DNA from: Planctomycetota bacterium | GTDB taxonomy: Bacteria > Planctomycetota > Planctomycetia > Pirellulales > UBA7805 | Assembly: GCA_003389215.1 (NCBI GenBank) | Contig: QQVP01000045.1 | Span: 68,535-105,197, forward strand | Direction: 5' to 3' | Length of the DNA: 36,663 nucleotides | Shown: one piece after another, positions 1 to 10,688 of the stretch | Position numbering within the stretch: the first letter of the stretch is position 1 | How the letters are laid out: every line of letters begins with the position of its first letter | Notes under the pieces: model-generated | What the model saw: the letters and a program-made list of their open reading frames with translations, nothing else | The model's database searches: none | Told to the model about the DNA's origin: nothing | Program-made: the position numbers and the translations under genes

Positions 1-56
1 TCGACCCCAGCGGATTTCAGTAGCGGGGTTTCCCTTTCAGCGCAAGGAGCGTGGTG

Positions 57-425
57 ATGATGGCGGCATGGAACGTAGCCCGCGTGGTTCCGCCGATCGG
101 CGAGGCGGGCGAGCTGAACTCGAACATGATGGCCCTGGTGTTGATCTTCGCGGCGGCGATGATCGTCTTCTGGGTCATCTTCCGTTCGCGGTTTCGGCGC
201 AAGTCGGCCGGCGCGGCGATGAGGTTGGGCGGCCAGTCGGCCGACGATGCGCGACCGCCGCGACAGCTTGATCGCTGGAGCGTCGAGATGCACGAGACGG
301 CCCGCGATCTCTCGGCCCAACTCGACACGAAGATGGTGGCTCTGCAAGCGCTAATTCAATCGGCCGAGGCCAAAGAGGCCCGCCTCCGAGAATTGATCGA
401 GCAAGCGGAAGCCGCGCGGCGGTGA
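57..425 (+). CDS. Small membrane-anchored coiled-coil protein, unknown function
   Basis: A 122-residue protein I do not recognise. A short N-terminal stretch is followed by one strongly hydrophobic segment (about residues 24-42, MMALVLIFAAAMIVFWVIF) and then a basic stop-transfer stretch (RSRFRRK). The C-terminal half (about 77-120) is rich in Glu, Ala, Gln and Leu and looks like an amphipathic coiled coil. The expected topology is a single-pass inner-membrane protein with a cytoplasmic helical tail. I chose the ATG at 57 because AAGGAG at 44-49 is well spaced for it; two GTG codons at 51 and 54 are in frame but too close to that site. It stands alone, with the next genes on the opposite strand. 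The function is open; real coding is likely from the ribosome-binding site and domain-like composition. Confidence 0.72.
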   Translation: MMAAWNVARVVPPIGEAGELNSNMMALVLIFAAAMIVFWVIFRSRFRRKSAGAAMRLGGQSADDARPPRQLDRWSVEMHETARDLSAQLDTKMVALQALIQSAEAKEARLRELIEQAEAARR

Positions 426-498
426 GCGTCGGTCAGGAGTGATGGAGGTCGCACGGGCGCGGCGTTTCGCTCGATCCCTTGGGGCGTTCCCTCGTTAC

Positions 499-819
499 CT
501 ACTCTCCCGAACCACCGAACCGTTCGCGCACGACTGTCGGAATATCCCGCGCGCCGTGAACGACCAAGAGGACGCAGATCTCGCCCTGGCCCGGCTCGTA
601 GAAGGCAACATAGTCGCCAACGCTAAAGCAGCGAGTCGATTCGCCGAGGTCGCGTCGCCGTGTGCCGAGTTCTGGATTCGCCGCGTAGAGCTGGCATTTC
701 TGATCGATGCGATCGAGAAACCGCAAAGCGAGATCCAAGCTCTGAGACTGCTCCGCGATGTAGCGTCCGATTTCTTTCAAATCGCGACGCGCGCCCGCGG
801 TGACGGTGACGCGACTCAT
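499..819 (-). CDS. ParE/RelE-superfamily toxin of a type II toxin-antitoxin pair
   Basis: A 106-residue protein with the layout of ParE-type toxins. An N-terminal TAGARRDLKEIGRYIAEQS helix matches the family's A..DL..I..YI pattern. A central P.LG..R.DLG.STRCFSVGDYVAFY stretch matches the family core, where a conserved Arg leads into the YVIFY-like strand. A terminal ICVLLVVHGARDI strand is typical of the R-V.HG.RD ending. Known ParE toxins inhibit DNA gyrase, while RelE relatives cleave mRNA. The sequence favours ParE because the RelE catalytic set is not evident. The ATG overlaps the stop of the upstream antitoxin gene by ATGA, so the two are translationally coupled. The family call is firm; the target is inferred. 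Confidence 0.85.
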   Translation of the reverse strand: MSRVTVTAGARRDLKEIGRYIAEQSQSLDLALRFLDRIDQKCQLYAANPELGTRRRDLGESTRCFSVGDYVAFYEPGQGEICVLLVVHGARDIPTVVRERFGGSGE

Positions 820-1073
820 GCCTGCGGTCGGCCCGCATCGTCGAGTTCCGCGGCGAGTTCTGCCTGAAGCGAGGCCACGTCCAAAGGCATCACCTGTCCT
901 TGCCGGGCCTCTTCGAGACGATCGGCGATCAAAGACCTCAGACCCGCATGGCGCTCTTCCAGTTCGCGATAGATCCGAGCGGTCTCCAGAAAGAACGCTT
1001 CTGGCGTCTCGAATTCGCCGCTGGATACCTTCGCCGCCACGTAGTGGTCGAGATCGTGCGGGGGCTCCGACAT
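816..1073 (-). CDS. ParD-like antitoxin
   Basis: An 85-residue acidic helical protein directly upstream of the ParE-like toxin, overlapping it by four bases (ATGA). The N-terminal part (DLDHYVAAKVSSGEFETPEA, about residues 8-27) is the usual ParD ribbon-helix-helix pattern: I..KV.SG.Y.S.SE.V. The rest (about 35-85) is a charged helix that in this family wraps around the toxin. The start is the ATG at 1071-1073; the longer open frame upstream runs antisense through another gene and is not coding. ParD proteins bind the toxin and repress their own promoter, and a candidate promoter lies about 45 bases upstream. The call rests on the pattern plus operon arrangement. Confidence 0.83.
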   Translation of the reverse strand: MSEPPHDLDHYVAAKVSSGEFETPEAFFLETARIYRELEERHAGLRSLIADRLEEARQGQVMPLDVASLQAELAAELDDAGRPQA

Positions 1074-1114
1074 GGCATCACTCCGACAAACCGTTGGCAC
1101 TTGCGTCGCTGACC

Positions 1115-1144
1115 AGTATACCAACTCCGTCACGTCGGGGTGAA
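1115..1144 (-). promoter_or_regulatory. Candidate sigma-70 promoter of the parDE-like operon
   Basis: Read on the minus strand: TTCACC (1139-1144), an 18-base spacer, then TATACT (1115-1120). The -10 box begins about 40 bases before the antitoxin ATG. The -10 is embedded in an imperfect palindrome (TGGTATACTGG), which could serve for autorepression by the ribbon-helix-helix antitoxin. Seen by eye only. Confidence 0.45.
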
Positions 1145-1192
1145 GCGGTCCTCGAACTCGAAACGCGCCGCTCGTGTGAAATCGGACAACCG

Positions 1193-2357
1193 CTACGCCC
1201 GCTTCGCAAGTCGGTCCGACTCCAGCACGCGGCGCACGGCGGCCGGACGGATCGCGGGCCCCGCGTCCGGGGTCGCCTCGAGGGGCACAGCCACATCGAC
1301 GGGCACAGCCACATCGACGGGCACATCCACAACAGCGGGCAAATCCACATCGTCGGGCGCATCCACATCGACGGGCGCGGGAGCGCGCACTTCGGCAGGC
1401 AGCTCCATCTGCAGCGGTCGCGGATGACGGCCCGGCTCGAGGCGTTGTGCAGCAAACGTGTCGCGCAGCCAGCGCACCGTGCGCGGCCAATAGGCCTCGA
1501 CACGTCCCAAGTAGTAATGTCGCCTGGCATACGACCGTATCCACTTTCGCGTTTGCCGCGTCTGCGACTTGCGGGCCCGGCGCAGGCGGTACTTCGCAGC
1601 CCGATAGACGTAGGAGAGTCCGCGGAGGAGTCGAATGCCGGGCCACGCCTTGATTCCTTGCGGCGGCTTGCTCGCGCCCGAGCCATAGAAGTAGCGGGCG
1701 ACAAAATCGAGATCCATTCGATCCGGCGTGACGAGGTGCTCGACGGGGGCCTGTGGCAACCACCGCCCGCGATGTCCGTCGCGCAGCCAGGCCAGCATCA
1801 TTTCGGTTTCTTCGCCGGAGAGCGATGAATCGCCGCGGCGCCGTAGGGCAGCTCCTTGCGATCGAACTCCAGCGGCAGCTCGCCCAGGTCCCGTTCGCCG
1901 AACACGCCGGCGACCTCCTTCCAGGCCGGACGCAGCCAAGAGGGCTCGGGCGCGAGGAAGCGGGGCACGATTGGGCCGCCGAAGAAACTCATCTCGCGAT
2001 GCTGCCGGGCCGCTGCGACATAGGTCGCCAGCCAACGTCGGTCGACCCGCACGTCGTCGTCAGTCCACAGCACCAGATCGCCGTCGAGCCTCTCAACGAG
2101 CGCGTTGAGCGCGTGCGACTTGCCCTGTTGTGGCACGAAGATGCGCCGCACGGCAGACGCCGTGCGTGGTCGGCAATCACCGCCGCGGTGTGGTCGGTCG
2201 AATTGTTGTCGCCCACCAAGACCTGCCAGCGGACTCCCTCGGGAATCTCGAGCTGGCCGAGCGAACCGAGCGTCACGTCCAACAGCTCGGCCCGGTTCCA
2301 GGTGCAAATTCCAACCGTGACATCCATGGGCGGCTGGTGTGTGGGTTCTTGTTGCAA
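1193..2357 (-). pseudogene. Broken family 2 glycosyltransferase (two lesions)
   Basis: Three reading frames together spell one GT2 protein. Frame A starts near 2357 or at an internal ATG at 2327 (MDVTVGICTWNRAELL) and includes VGDNNSTDHTAAVIADHARR. Reading must then shift near 2148-2165 into frame B, which continues with VRRIFVPQQGKSHALN, the metal-binding WTDDDVRVD and FFGGPIVPRFLAPEP, up to ELPYGA. Near 1835-1850 it must shift again into frame C (RRGDSSLSGEETEMMLAW through to HYYLGRVEAYW). The first lesion fits a one-base loss. At the second, about 20 residues normally found between PYGAN and LGRRGDSSL are also missing, so it is a small deletion with a frameshift. The 3' end encodes a Pro/Val/Asp-rich tail. 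If both lesions are real the gene is dead; assembly error could explain the first but not easily the second. Confidence 0.8.
1283..1372 (-). repeat. Five tandem 18-bp units encoding VDVAVP-type hexapeptides
   Basis: Units start at 1283, 1301, 1319, 1337 and 1355. The first two are identical (plus strand GGGCACAGCCACATCGAC) and the others differ at a few positions. On the minus strand each unit encodes a six-residue repeat of the form VDVAVP, giving the C-terminal tail of the broken glycosyltransferase an alternating Asp/Val/Pro composition. Confidence 0.85.
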
Positions 2358-2433
2358 ACGTCCGGCAGGAGAAGGCCGCGTATGCTAGAGAGCGGGCCGC
2401 GCGGGAGCCAGGGCAATCCGCGCGGCGGCAACG

Positions 2434-2781
2434 CTAGAACAGCCGTGCCAGCACGGTCCACACACCGAACGCGGCGCAGGTGGCCAGAAACACGGCCAGG
2501 CGACCCAACAGCGAGATTCGTTGGTTCTTCAACATGGCCCTGCCGTCGATCACGGCACCCAGGGCCATGGCCGCCACCGGCGCCAAGAGGAGCGTGATCG
2601 TCAGCGCCGCGCTCCAGCTCTTGGCAAACGGCGCCGCAATCGCGCCGGCCGCGCCCGCCAGTAGGATGATGCTCGCCGAGACAATCAGCACCCAGCCGCG
2701 ACTCTTCCGCTGCCAGCCGGGGATCTCCTGGTAAGGCGTATAAAACCAACCGTGCGAGTCGGACGCTGGGGATTCGTTCAT
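2434..2781 (-). CDS. Small multi-pass membrane protein, unknown function
   Basis: A 115-residue protein I cannot assign to a family. After a polar N-terminus containing several aromatic residues (WFYTPYQEIPGWQRKSRGW, about 12-30) there are three hydrophobic segments at about 31-50, 59-78 and 92-113. The last is followed immediately by the C-terminus (LARLF). The ATG at 2779-2781 was chosen because upstream sequence in the same frame is arginine/serine-rich shadow of the neighbouring gene. It lies 37 bases downstream of the DUF255 gene in the same orientation, so the two are probably cotranscribed. Coding is likely; function is unknown. Confidence 0.72.
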   Translation of the reverse strand: MNESPASDSHGWFYTPYQEIPGWQRKSRGWVLIVSASIILLAGAAGAIAAPFAKSWSAALTITLLLAPVAAMALGAVIDGRAMLKNQRISLLGRLAVFLATCAAFGVWTVLARLF

Positions 2782-2818
2782 TTCGAAAACCTCGTTGCGC
2801 AGTTGCCGCGTTCTTGGA

Positions 2819-4918
2819 CTACGGGGACTCAGCCAGCCGCTTCCATTCCGCCTCGATGGCCTCGCGACCGACCAGCGGCGCCGCGCAGGCAAAGTCCTGA
2901 CAGACGTAAACGACCGGTTCGGTGCCCTGCGGCGACTTGCCCGCGAAGAGCTCGTCGAGCGGGCTCGAGCCACCTTTCCCCGCGCCGTCGGCCGCCTTCT
3001 CGCCGGCTCGACAGGCCAGCACCCGGCGGGGTACGAAGCGCGATCGCAAGTCGGCGAGCAGGGCCGCGGTTTCCGGCTCTTGGGAATCGCCGAGGACCGC
3101 AATTTCCACTGTCGGTCCGACGAACAGGTCGAGCGCGATGAGCATCTGTCCCATCGCCATCGACATCTGTTGCATTTGTCCCGTGGTCGAGGCGAGTGTC
3201 GTGTGAGCTGCCTCGAGATAGTCGCTGCGTCCGGTCAGCTTGCCCAGCCGCACCAGCAGCGTCGCCGCCAGGGCCGAACCGCTCGGTACGGCGTTGTCGG
3301 TAACGTCCTTCTGGCGCGCGATCAGCTCCTCGTGATCGTCGGCCGTGTAGAAGAAGCCGCCGCCGTCGGCATCGCCAAAGTGAGCCAGCATCGTGTCGGT
3401 CAGTTCGATGGCCCAATCGAGATACCGCACTTCGAACGACGCTTCGTAGAGCGTGACCAGCGAACCAGCCAGGGCCGCATAGTCGTCGAGGTAGGCCGCC
3501 AGTCGTGCCTGACCGTTACGATACGTGTGTAGCAGCCGCCCGTCCGCACCCCGCAGGTTGTTCCAGAGGAACTCGGCCGCCCGTTGTGCCGCCTCCAGAT
3601 AACGTGGCTCGGCGAGTGGTCCGGCCGCAGCGGCCAGGGCGTCGATCATCAAGCCGTTCCAGGCAACCAGTACCTTGTCGTCGAGACCAGGGTGAATGCG
3701 CTGTTCGCGGACCGCGAACAGCTTCTGCCGCGCGGCGGCCAGCTCGTCGCGAAGTTGCGCCTCGTCGCGACCGAGGATCGCAGCACACTGCGCGATCGAC
3801 TTCGGCAAATTGAGAATGTTGGCCCCTTCGAAGTTTCCTTCCTCAGTGACGTCGTAGACCCGGCAGAACAAGTCGCCGAGCTCTGGCCCCAGCACCTGGT
3901 GAACTTCGTCCACGCTCCAGACGAAGAACTTGCCCTCGACGCCTTCGCTGTCGGCGTCCTGGGTGCTGAAGAAGCCGCCCCCTTCGCCCTGCATCTCGCG
4001 GAGCACGTAGTCGAGCGTCTCGCGGGCCACTCGGGCATATTCCGCCTCGCCGGTCAGCTGATACGCCTCGACGTAGGTGGCCGCCAGCAGGGCGTTGTCG
4101 TAGAGCATCTTTTCGAAGTGCGGCACAAGCCAACGGGCGTCGACCGAGTAGCGATGAAAGCCGCCGCCGAGCTGATCGTACATGCCGCCATGGGCCATCC
4201 GCTCGAGCGTAAGCCGCACCATGTCCAAGACGCCCTGCCGCCGATCGCGGTGATAGAACCGCAGCAACAGCCGCAGATCCATCGGATGCGGGAATTTGGG
4301 TGCCCCGCCGAAGCCGCCATAGGTGAAGTCGAATGCCCGCTCGAGATGGGCCACCGCGTCGTGCAAGAGCTGCGCGCTAAGTTCGTCGTCGTCGGCGCGC
4401 CGCCCTTCGACCGGACCGCCAATCTCGCGAATCGCCTCGGTCAGGCGGGCCGCCTGAGTACGGGCGTCGTCGGGACGGTCCTTCCACACGTCGTGCACGC
4501 CCCGCAGCACCTCGTCGAAGCCGGGCATGCCCATCTTTGCCGTAGGGGGGAAATAGGTGCCGCCGTAAAACGGTTCCAGCTCCGGCGTCAGGAAGACCGA
4601 CATCGGCCAGCCGCCGCGCCCGGTCATCAACTGCACGGCGTTCATGTAGATCTGGTCGAGATCGGGCCGCTCTTCGCGATCGACCTTGATCGAGATGAAG
4701 TTCTCGTTGAGCAGGGCGGCGATCTCCTCGCTCTCGAAGCTCTCGTGCTCCATCACGTGGCACCAATGACAGGCCGAATAGCCGACCGAGAGAAAGATCG
4801 GCTTGTTCTCGGCCTTGGCCCGCTGAAGCGCCTCTTCGCCCCAGGGATACCAATCGACCGGATTGTCCTGGTGCTGAAGCAGATAGGGGCTGAGCTGGCC
4901 AGCCAATCGGTTGGGCAT
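2819..4918 (-). CDS. DUF255 / YyaL-type protein: thioredoxin-like domain plus alpha/alpha-barrel
   Basis: A 699-residue protein of the DUF255/YyaL family (related to eukaryotic SPATA20), full length for the family. The N-terminal thioredoxin-like domain begins with [20 protein letters not shown], the family signature, and contains Cys50-His-Trp-Cys53 in [14 protein letters not shown]. It continues through [13 protein letters not shown] and [14 protein letters not shown] to about residue 170. The remainder is a long helical, glycosidase-like barrel (for example [17 protein letters not shown] and [14 protein letters not shown]). A redox or sugar-related role has been proposed for the family, but the substrate is unknown. 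The ATG at 4918 is preceded by AGAAGGA at good distance and gives the canonical N-terminus. An in-frame ATG at 4936 adds six residues but lacks a ribosome-binding site. Confidence 0.95.
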   Translation of the reverse strand: MPNRLAGQLSPYLLQHQDNPVDWYPWGEEALQRAKAENKPIFLSVGYSACHWCHVMEHESFESEEIAALLNENFISIKVDREERPDLDQIYMNAVQLMTGRGGWPMSVFLTPELEPFYGGTYFPPTAKMGMPGFDEVLRGVHDVWKDRPDDARTQAARLTEAIREIGGPVEGRRADDDELSAQLLHDAVAHLERAFDFTYGGFGGAPKFPHPMDLRLLLRFYHRDRRQGVLDMVRLTLERMAHGGMYDQLGGGFHRYSVDARWLVPHFEKMLYDNALLAATYVEAYQLTGEAEYARVARETLDYVLREMQGEGGGFFSTQDADSEGVEGKFFVWSVDEVHQVLGPELGDLFCRVYDVTEEGNFEGANILNLPKSIAQCAAILGRDEAQLRDELAAARQKLFAVREQRIHPGLDDKVLVAWNGLMIDALAAAAGPLAEPRYLEAAQRAAEFLWNNLRGADGRLLHTYRNGQARLAAYLDDYAALAGSLVTLYEASFEVRYLDWAIELTDTMLAHFGDADGGGFFYTADDHEELIARQKDVTDNAVPSGSALAATLLVRLGKLTGRSDYLEAAHTTLASTTGQMQQMSMAMGQMLIALDLFVGPTVEIAVLGDSQEPETAALLADLRSRFVPRRVLACRAGEKAADGAGKGGSSPLDELFAGKSPQGTEPVVYVCQDFACAAPLVGREAIEAEWKRLAESP

Positions 4919-5045
4919 TTGGTTAATCCTTCTCATGTCGAACGAGCACGACGCGAATGTCGGCTCGGCAGTCGGCTCGGCAGACTTCGGTCGCGAGCTC
5001 AGCCGAGCGGAGCCTCGCCCTCCCGGGTTGAGGCTGCGACCGCAG

Positions 5046-5834
5046 CTAGCCCAGCGTCTGTTCCTCGCCGGGAAAGCGACCGTCGCGCACTTCCTCGCGA
5101 AACTGTTTGACGGCCGAATCGATCGTCGTGGCCACGTCGGCATAGGCCTTCACAAATCGCGGCACGTAGCCGCTGTTGATGCCGAGCAGATCGTTGATCA
5201 CCAGCACCTGGCCGTCGCAATCGCGGCCCGCGCCGATGCCGATCGTGGGAATCGCCAACTCGGCGGTGACTGCCTTGGCCATCTCGGCCGGCACGCACTC
5301 GAGCACGATGGCAAAGGCGCCGGCCTGCTGCACCGCCTTGGCATCGGTCATCAGTCGCTCGGCGTCGCGTTCCATCTTGTACCCGCCGAGGGTGTGCACG
5401 CTCTGCGGTCGCAGGCCGACGTGCCCCATGACGGGAATGCCGGCGACGGTAAGTGCCGCGATGATCTCGGCCTGTTCGGCGCCCCCTTCCAGCTTGACCG
5501 CCTGGCAGCGGGTCTCTTTGAGAATTCGCGCCGCGTTCTCAATCGCCTTGTGCGGCCCGACGAGGTTCGTGGGAAACGGCATGTCGACGACGGTCAGGGC
5601 ATGCTCGGCCGCCCGCCCGACCATCTCGGCGTGATAGATCATCTCGTCGAGCGTGACCGGCAGCGTGTTCTCCTGACCCTGCACGACCATCGCCAGGCTG
5701 TCGCCGACGAGTAGGGCGTCGACCCCGGCCGCATCGAGCAACCGGGCCATCGTGTAGTCATAGGCGGTGAGCATGGTGATCCGCTCACCGGCCGCCTTCA
5801 TGGCCGTGAATTGAGGAACGGTAATGCGAGCCAC
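5046..5834 (-). CDS. panB: 3-methyl-2-oxobutanoate hydroxymethyltransferase (ketopantoate hydroxymethyltransferase)
   Basis: PanB transfers a hydroxymethyl group from 5,10-methylene-tetrahydrofolate to 2-oxoisovalerate, the first step of pantothenate and coenzyme A synthesis, in the cytoplasm. The 262 residues match the family along their whole length: [30 protein letters not shown] (metal ligand Asp45), VVDMPFPTN (Asp84), the AVKLEGG lysine/glutamate pair near 114-116, [21 protein letters not shown] with the catalytic Glu, and TIGIGAG. I chose the GTG at 5832-5834 because it gives the usual family length and the classical Asp45/Asp84 numbering, with GAGGCGG just upstream. The longer in-frame extension to 5948 has low-quality composition. 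It lies 127 bases upstream of the DUF255 gene. panC is not in the window. Confidence 0.95.
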   Translation of the reverse strand: MARITVPQFTAMKAAGERITMLTAYDYTMARLLDAAGVDALLVGDSLAMVVQGQENTLPVTLDEMIYHAEMVGRAAEHALTVVDMPFPTNLVGPHKAIENAARILKETRCQAVKLEGGAEQAEIIAALTVAGIPVMGHVGLRPQSVHTLGGYKMERDAERLMTDAKAVQQAGAFAIVLECVPAEMAKAVTAELAIPTIGIGAGRDCDGQVLVINDLLGINSGYVPRFVKAYADVATTIDSAVKQFREEVRDGRFPGEEQTLG

Positions 5835-5977
5835 GTCAGCCGCCTCGAGGTCGTGGATGGGAACGCCCGGCCGATGGCGTTTATTGTCCCGCGCGAGAGT
5901 GCGCCGGACAAGCGACCCGGTTCGTCGAGCGACGTCGCGACTGGGCACGGCGAGCCCGTCGACGACGCTCGATGCAG

Positions 5978-6247
5978 TCAGATCCCCATCCGCGAGAGCG
6001 CGTCGATCACCCCGCCCAGCATGCCGGAGAGATTCGGATGCGACTCTTCGTAATGCTGCGCGGCGTCGCTGAGTCGTTCGACCAGCGACGGCTCTTCTGA
6101 GGGCTCGTCACCCGAGAGCTTGGCCTGAATGTCGGCCAGGGCCGCTTCGAGCAGGCGGCGAACCTCGGGATCGTCCTGCTCGACGGCGGCCAATTCGGCC
6201 TTCAGTTCGTCGAGCGTGGCGTGGAGTTTTTCGGCTTCTTCCGACAT
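5978..6247 (-). CDS. DUF4404 family protein
   Basis: An 89-residue acidic protein of the DUF4404 type. The N-terminal pattern LHATLDELKAELAAVEQDDP followed by EVRRLLEAALADIQAKL (about residues 7-45) matches this family of short helical proteins. A C-terminal segment (LVERLSDAAQHYEESHPNLS, then GMLGGVIDALSRMGI) completes it. The family has no known function. The ATG at 6247 is preceded by GAGGGCGG; an in-frame start seven codons upstream is less well placed. A near-consensus promoter lies about 45 bases upstream. panB follows 143 bases downstream on the same strand, so this promoter may also drive panB. Confidence 0.85.
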   Translation of the reverse strand: MSEEAEKLHATLDELKAELAAVEQDDPEVRRLLEAALADIQAKLSGDEPSEEPSLVERLSDAAQHYEESHPNLSGMLGGVIDALSRMGI

Positions 6248-6290
6248 CGTTCCGCCCTCGCGATGCACTTCTTGATTGGACCGCGGCGCG

Positions 6291-6320
6291 ATTATATCGC
6301 CCGGCTGGCGCCGCGGTCAA
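6291..6320 (-). promoter_or_regulatory. Strong sigma-70-type promoter of the DUF4404-panB unit
   Basis: On the minus strand the sequence is TTGACC (6315-6320), an 18-base spacer, then the perfect -10 box TATAAT (6291-6296). The DUF4404 start codon lies about 45 bases downstream. This is the best promoter match in the window. Confidence 0.7.
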
Positions 6321-6345
6321 AACGGCCCCGTGCGCGCCCGCCAAA

Positions 6346-8310
<1,965 letters not shown>

Positions 8311-8861
8311 GTTCGGTCTCCGGAAGGACGAGCTGGCCGCGGCAGGCCGAATCGGGCCACGGACATCTTCGGCCAAGCGCTGCGCACTCCTTCGTGTCCT
8401 GCTGCGCGGTCGTAGCGCGCCGCCTCGCGCGAGCATGAGTCGGTGAAGTAGGACACGATGACCGCGCTGAAGCGCGGGCGCAATCGCTGCTCCGCTTTGC
8501 GGGAACTTCACACAACCTTCATCGATCCCCTGCTATCTCGCAGCGCAGCGGGCTGCTCAAATGAGAGGCAGCCCCTCCTTCCCGCGGACGGCTAGCGGGA
8601 ACGGACCCACCAACCCACAAACCCCATCGTTCAAGTCACTTAGGGCGCAAACAACCACGCGCTCGAAGAACGTGGTATGGGGTTTGCAATTAGGCGGCGG
8701 CTTGCCTTGGCCCTGCGCTCGCTCGTTTCTGGTCCTGTGCGATTCGAGCACGGCGATTTAAGCACGGCGATTCCAGCAAGGCGGCGAGCGCTTTCGGCCC
8801 GGGCGGAAACAGAGAAACCGATTGGAACAATCAACCGAGAAGAGGAAACCGAGGAGACGCT
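8311..8861. other. Intergenic region without a supported gene
   Basis: No open frame here has a recognisable product or a convincing start. What is visible: a short GC hairpin (CCGCGC-TGAA-GCGCGG, 8462-8477) without a T-tract, an inverted repeat of CAAACCCCAT (8618-8627 with 8677-8686) whose loop contains a second complementary pair, and a 12-bp direct repeat AGCACGGCGATT (8747-8758 and 8761-8772). The last 60 bases are purine-rich and serve as leader for the HAD gene (GAGGAGA before its ATG). Confidence 0.5.
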
Positions 8862-9713
8862 ATGAATGTGGGAGTGCTGATCGACATGGACGGGGTCATC
8901 TATCGAAGTCATGACCTCATCCCCGGAGCCGATCGCTTCGTCAAGATGCTCAAGGACAGGGATATCCCCTTTCTCTTTCTTACCAACAACAGTCAGCGAA
9001 CGCGACGCGACGTCGCTACCAAGCTCAGTCGCATGGGCATCGAGGTGGAGGAGAAACACGTCTTCACCTGCGCGATCGCGACGGCCCGTTTCCTGGCTTT
9101 GCAAAACTCACGCGCGACCGCCTACGTGATCGGCGAAGGCGGATTGCTCAACGCCATGCATCGCCACGGCTTTTCGATCGTCGACCACGATCCCGACTAC
9201 GTCGTCGTCGGCGAGGGGCGAGCCTTCACGCTCGAGATGCTGGAAAAGGCCGTGCATATGATCATGAACGGGGCAAAGCTGATCGCCACGAATCTCGATC
9301 CCAGCTGTCCGACCGACAGGGGCATCCGCCCCGGCTGCGGTGCGGCCATCGCCTACCTGGAAACGACCACCGGCAAGAAGGCCTTCAGCGTCGGCAAGCC
9401 GAGCCCCGTGATGATGCGAGCGGCCCGCAAACAGCTCGGCCTCTCCACGTCGCAAACGGTCATGATCGGCGACACGATGGAGACCGACATCCTCGGCGGC
9501 GTGCAGATGGGCTACCGCACCGTGTTGGTGCTCTCTGGCGGCACGCGCCGCGAGGATCTGGCGGGCTACGCCTTCCGGCCCGATTTGGTGGTCAACTCGG
9601 TGGCCGATCTGTGCGACGATGCCCTGTTCAACCACGACATCCTCCCGCCCGGCGATCCGCAGGACGATACCGTGGGCGATTTGGAGGCCTGGCGGCTGGC
9701 CAACGCGAAGTAG
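8862..9713 (+). CDS. HAD-superfamily subfamily IIA phosphatase, NagD-like
   Basis: A 283-residue hydrolase of the HAD IIA group (NagD/PNPase type), full length. Motif I is LIDMDGVIYR with nucleophile Asp8 and general acid Asp10. Motif II is FLFLTNNSQRTRRD. The cap domain is the C2A type, with residues PDYVVVGEGRAFT and ATNLDPSCPTDRGIRPGCG. Motif III is SVGKPSPVMM and motif IV is MIGDTMETDILGGVQMG. Such enzymes dephosphorylate small sugar phosphates or nucleotides, or detoxify metabolites such as 2-phosphoglycolate. The real substrate cannot be read from sequence. The start has a good GAGGAGA site. It stands alone behind a long leader region. Confidence 0.93.
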   Translation: MNVGVLIDMDGVIYRSHDLIPGADRFVKMLKDRDIPFLFLTNNSQRTRRDVATKLSRMGIEVEEKHVFTCAIATARFLALQNSRATAYVIGEGGLLNAMHRHGFSIVDHDPDYVVVGEGRAFTLEMLEKAVHMIMNGAKLIATNLDPSCPTDRGIRPGCGAAIAYLETTTGKKAFSVGKPSPVMMRAARKQLGLSTSQTVMIGDTMETDILGGVQMGYRTVLVLSGGTRREDLAGYAFRPDLVVNSVADLCDDALFNHDILPPGDPQDDTVGDLEAWRLANAK

Positions 9714-10127
9714 TCGGCCGGCGGTCGCGCGTTCGTGGCGACAAGAGGCTCTCCGCCCAGCGCACAAACGGCTAGGCTGAGGGTTTCGATCCTGCCGGTT
9801 CGATGCGGGGCATCAGCACGACAGTGCGGTACGGGCGCGGCTGTGGTTTAGGGAATGCCCAGGCACGGGGAACGCCTGACGCAGACGCGTACCGACGAAG
9901 CTGACGCGACGCAGGGCCGCCCCGCGATGTCTTACTTCGCCGCCGAACTGCTGAAGAAGCCGCATTTTAGGGCGATTTTCGGACCGGTTTTCACAGCCCA
10001 CGGCGGACATTCTCCACCGCCACAGCCGAGCCACGCCCGCGTGCCCATCGGTTGGGTGGTCGCCGACGGGCGACCGGTTTGAATGTTCCAGGAGCAATTC
10101 GCCGGTCGCGTTGTGGCCTCGAGAACC
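9714..10127. other. Intergenic region without a supported gene
   Basis: This lies between the convergent HAD gene and the DUF1475 gene. Short open frames exist on both strands (for example 9855-10082 plus, 9813-10097 minus). They have arginine-rich or low-information products, no family signature and no ribosome-binding site. I see no rRNA, tRNA or clear terminator. Confidence 0.45.
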
Positions 10128-10466
10128 TCATTTTGCCGCCCGACGGAGCAGCAATTGCTCGACGCCCCCGTCCGAGCCGAGCCGCGCGAGCTGAATCAGC
10201 ACGTAGGTTGCCATCGCCATGTTGCCCAAGGCCATGATCAGCACGAACCACACGATCCGGCCGACCCAGGTCCGCTCCTTGTAAGCGACCCAGACATAGA
10301 AGGTGAAGAAGCCGAGGTAGGCGTCGACCAGCGTGGCCTGAAACCAAGCGTCGCCGACGATCGCCCAGCCGACGTCGAGGATGCTGCGGTCGAGCGAAGC
10401 CCGCACCGTAAACGCCAGCATAATGAGGAAAAAGAGGCTGAAGATGACAGTCAACGTCGTGCGCAT
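10128..10466 (-). CDS. DUF1475 family membrane protein
   Basis: A 112-residue integral membrane protein that looks like the DUF1475 family. Three hydrophobic segments are visible: about 4-22 (TLTVIFSLFFLIMLAFTVR), 48-62 (DAYLGFFTFYVWVAY) and 70-90 (GRIVWFVLIMALGNMAMATYV). Between them are conserved-looking stretches RSILDVGW and DAWFQATLVDAYLGF. The family has no known function; the ending (LARLGSDGGVEQLLL) is typical of it. The ATG at 10466 follows AGGTGAACC. It is divergent from the photolyase, with about 220 bases between. Confidence 0.8.
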   Translation of the reverse strand: MRTTLTVIFSLFFLIMLAFTVRASLDRSILDVGWAIVGDAWFQATLVDAYLGFFTFYVWVAYKERTWVGRIVWFVLIMALGNMAMATYVLIQLARLGSDGGVEQLLLRRAAK

Positions 10467-10688
10467 GGTTCACCTACAAACTGAACAAGCTCGCCTTCGC
10501 GGCCCGGGATCTAGCGTGCTTGCCGCGCGGGCGCGGTGGTCCGCCGGTTTCGTCGCGGACTGAGGTAGGACATGATAGTCGTTTGCCACGAACCGGGATG
10601 TGAGAAGTTGATCACCACGCCAGAAGACTGGCCGCCGGCGAGCGCGAACCTCACTAACAGCAAACCGTACGCACACCGGGTAGCCCGT

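Noticed and set aside
3584..5110. A 508-residue open frame on the plus strand
   Set aside because: It mirrors the DUF255 gene, is rich in His, Arg and Gln without motifs, and arises from the high GC content.
4919..5143. In-frame extension of the DUF255 protein into panB
   Set aside because: Overlaps the panB coding end in another frame, with Arg/Ser-rich composition; the ATG at 4918 has AGAAGGA and the family N-terminus.
8462..8477. GC hairpin as a terminator for gapdh
   Set aside because: No T-tract follows and it lies about 150 bases after the stop codon.
8733..8756. tRNA T-arm-like hairpin (stem around GATTCGA)
   Set aside because: The loop does not match the T-loop consensus and no acceptor, D or anticodon arm fits around it.
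9813..10097. Possible small genes between the HAD and DUF1475 genes
   Set aside because: Both strands give only Arg-rich or low-information peptides with no start signals.
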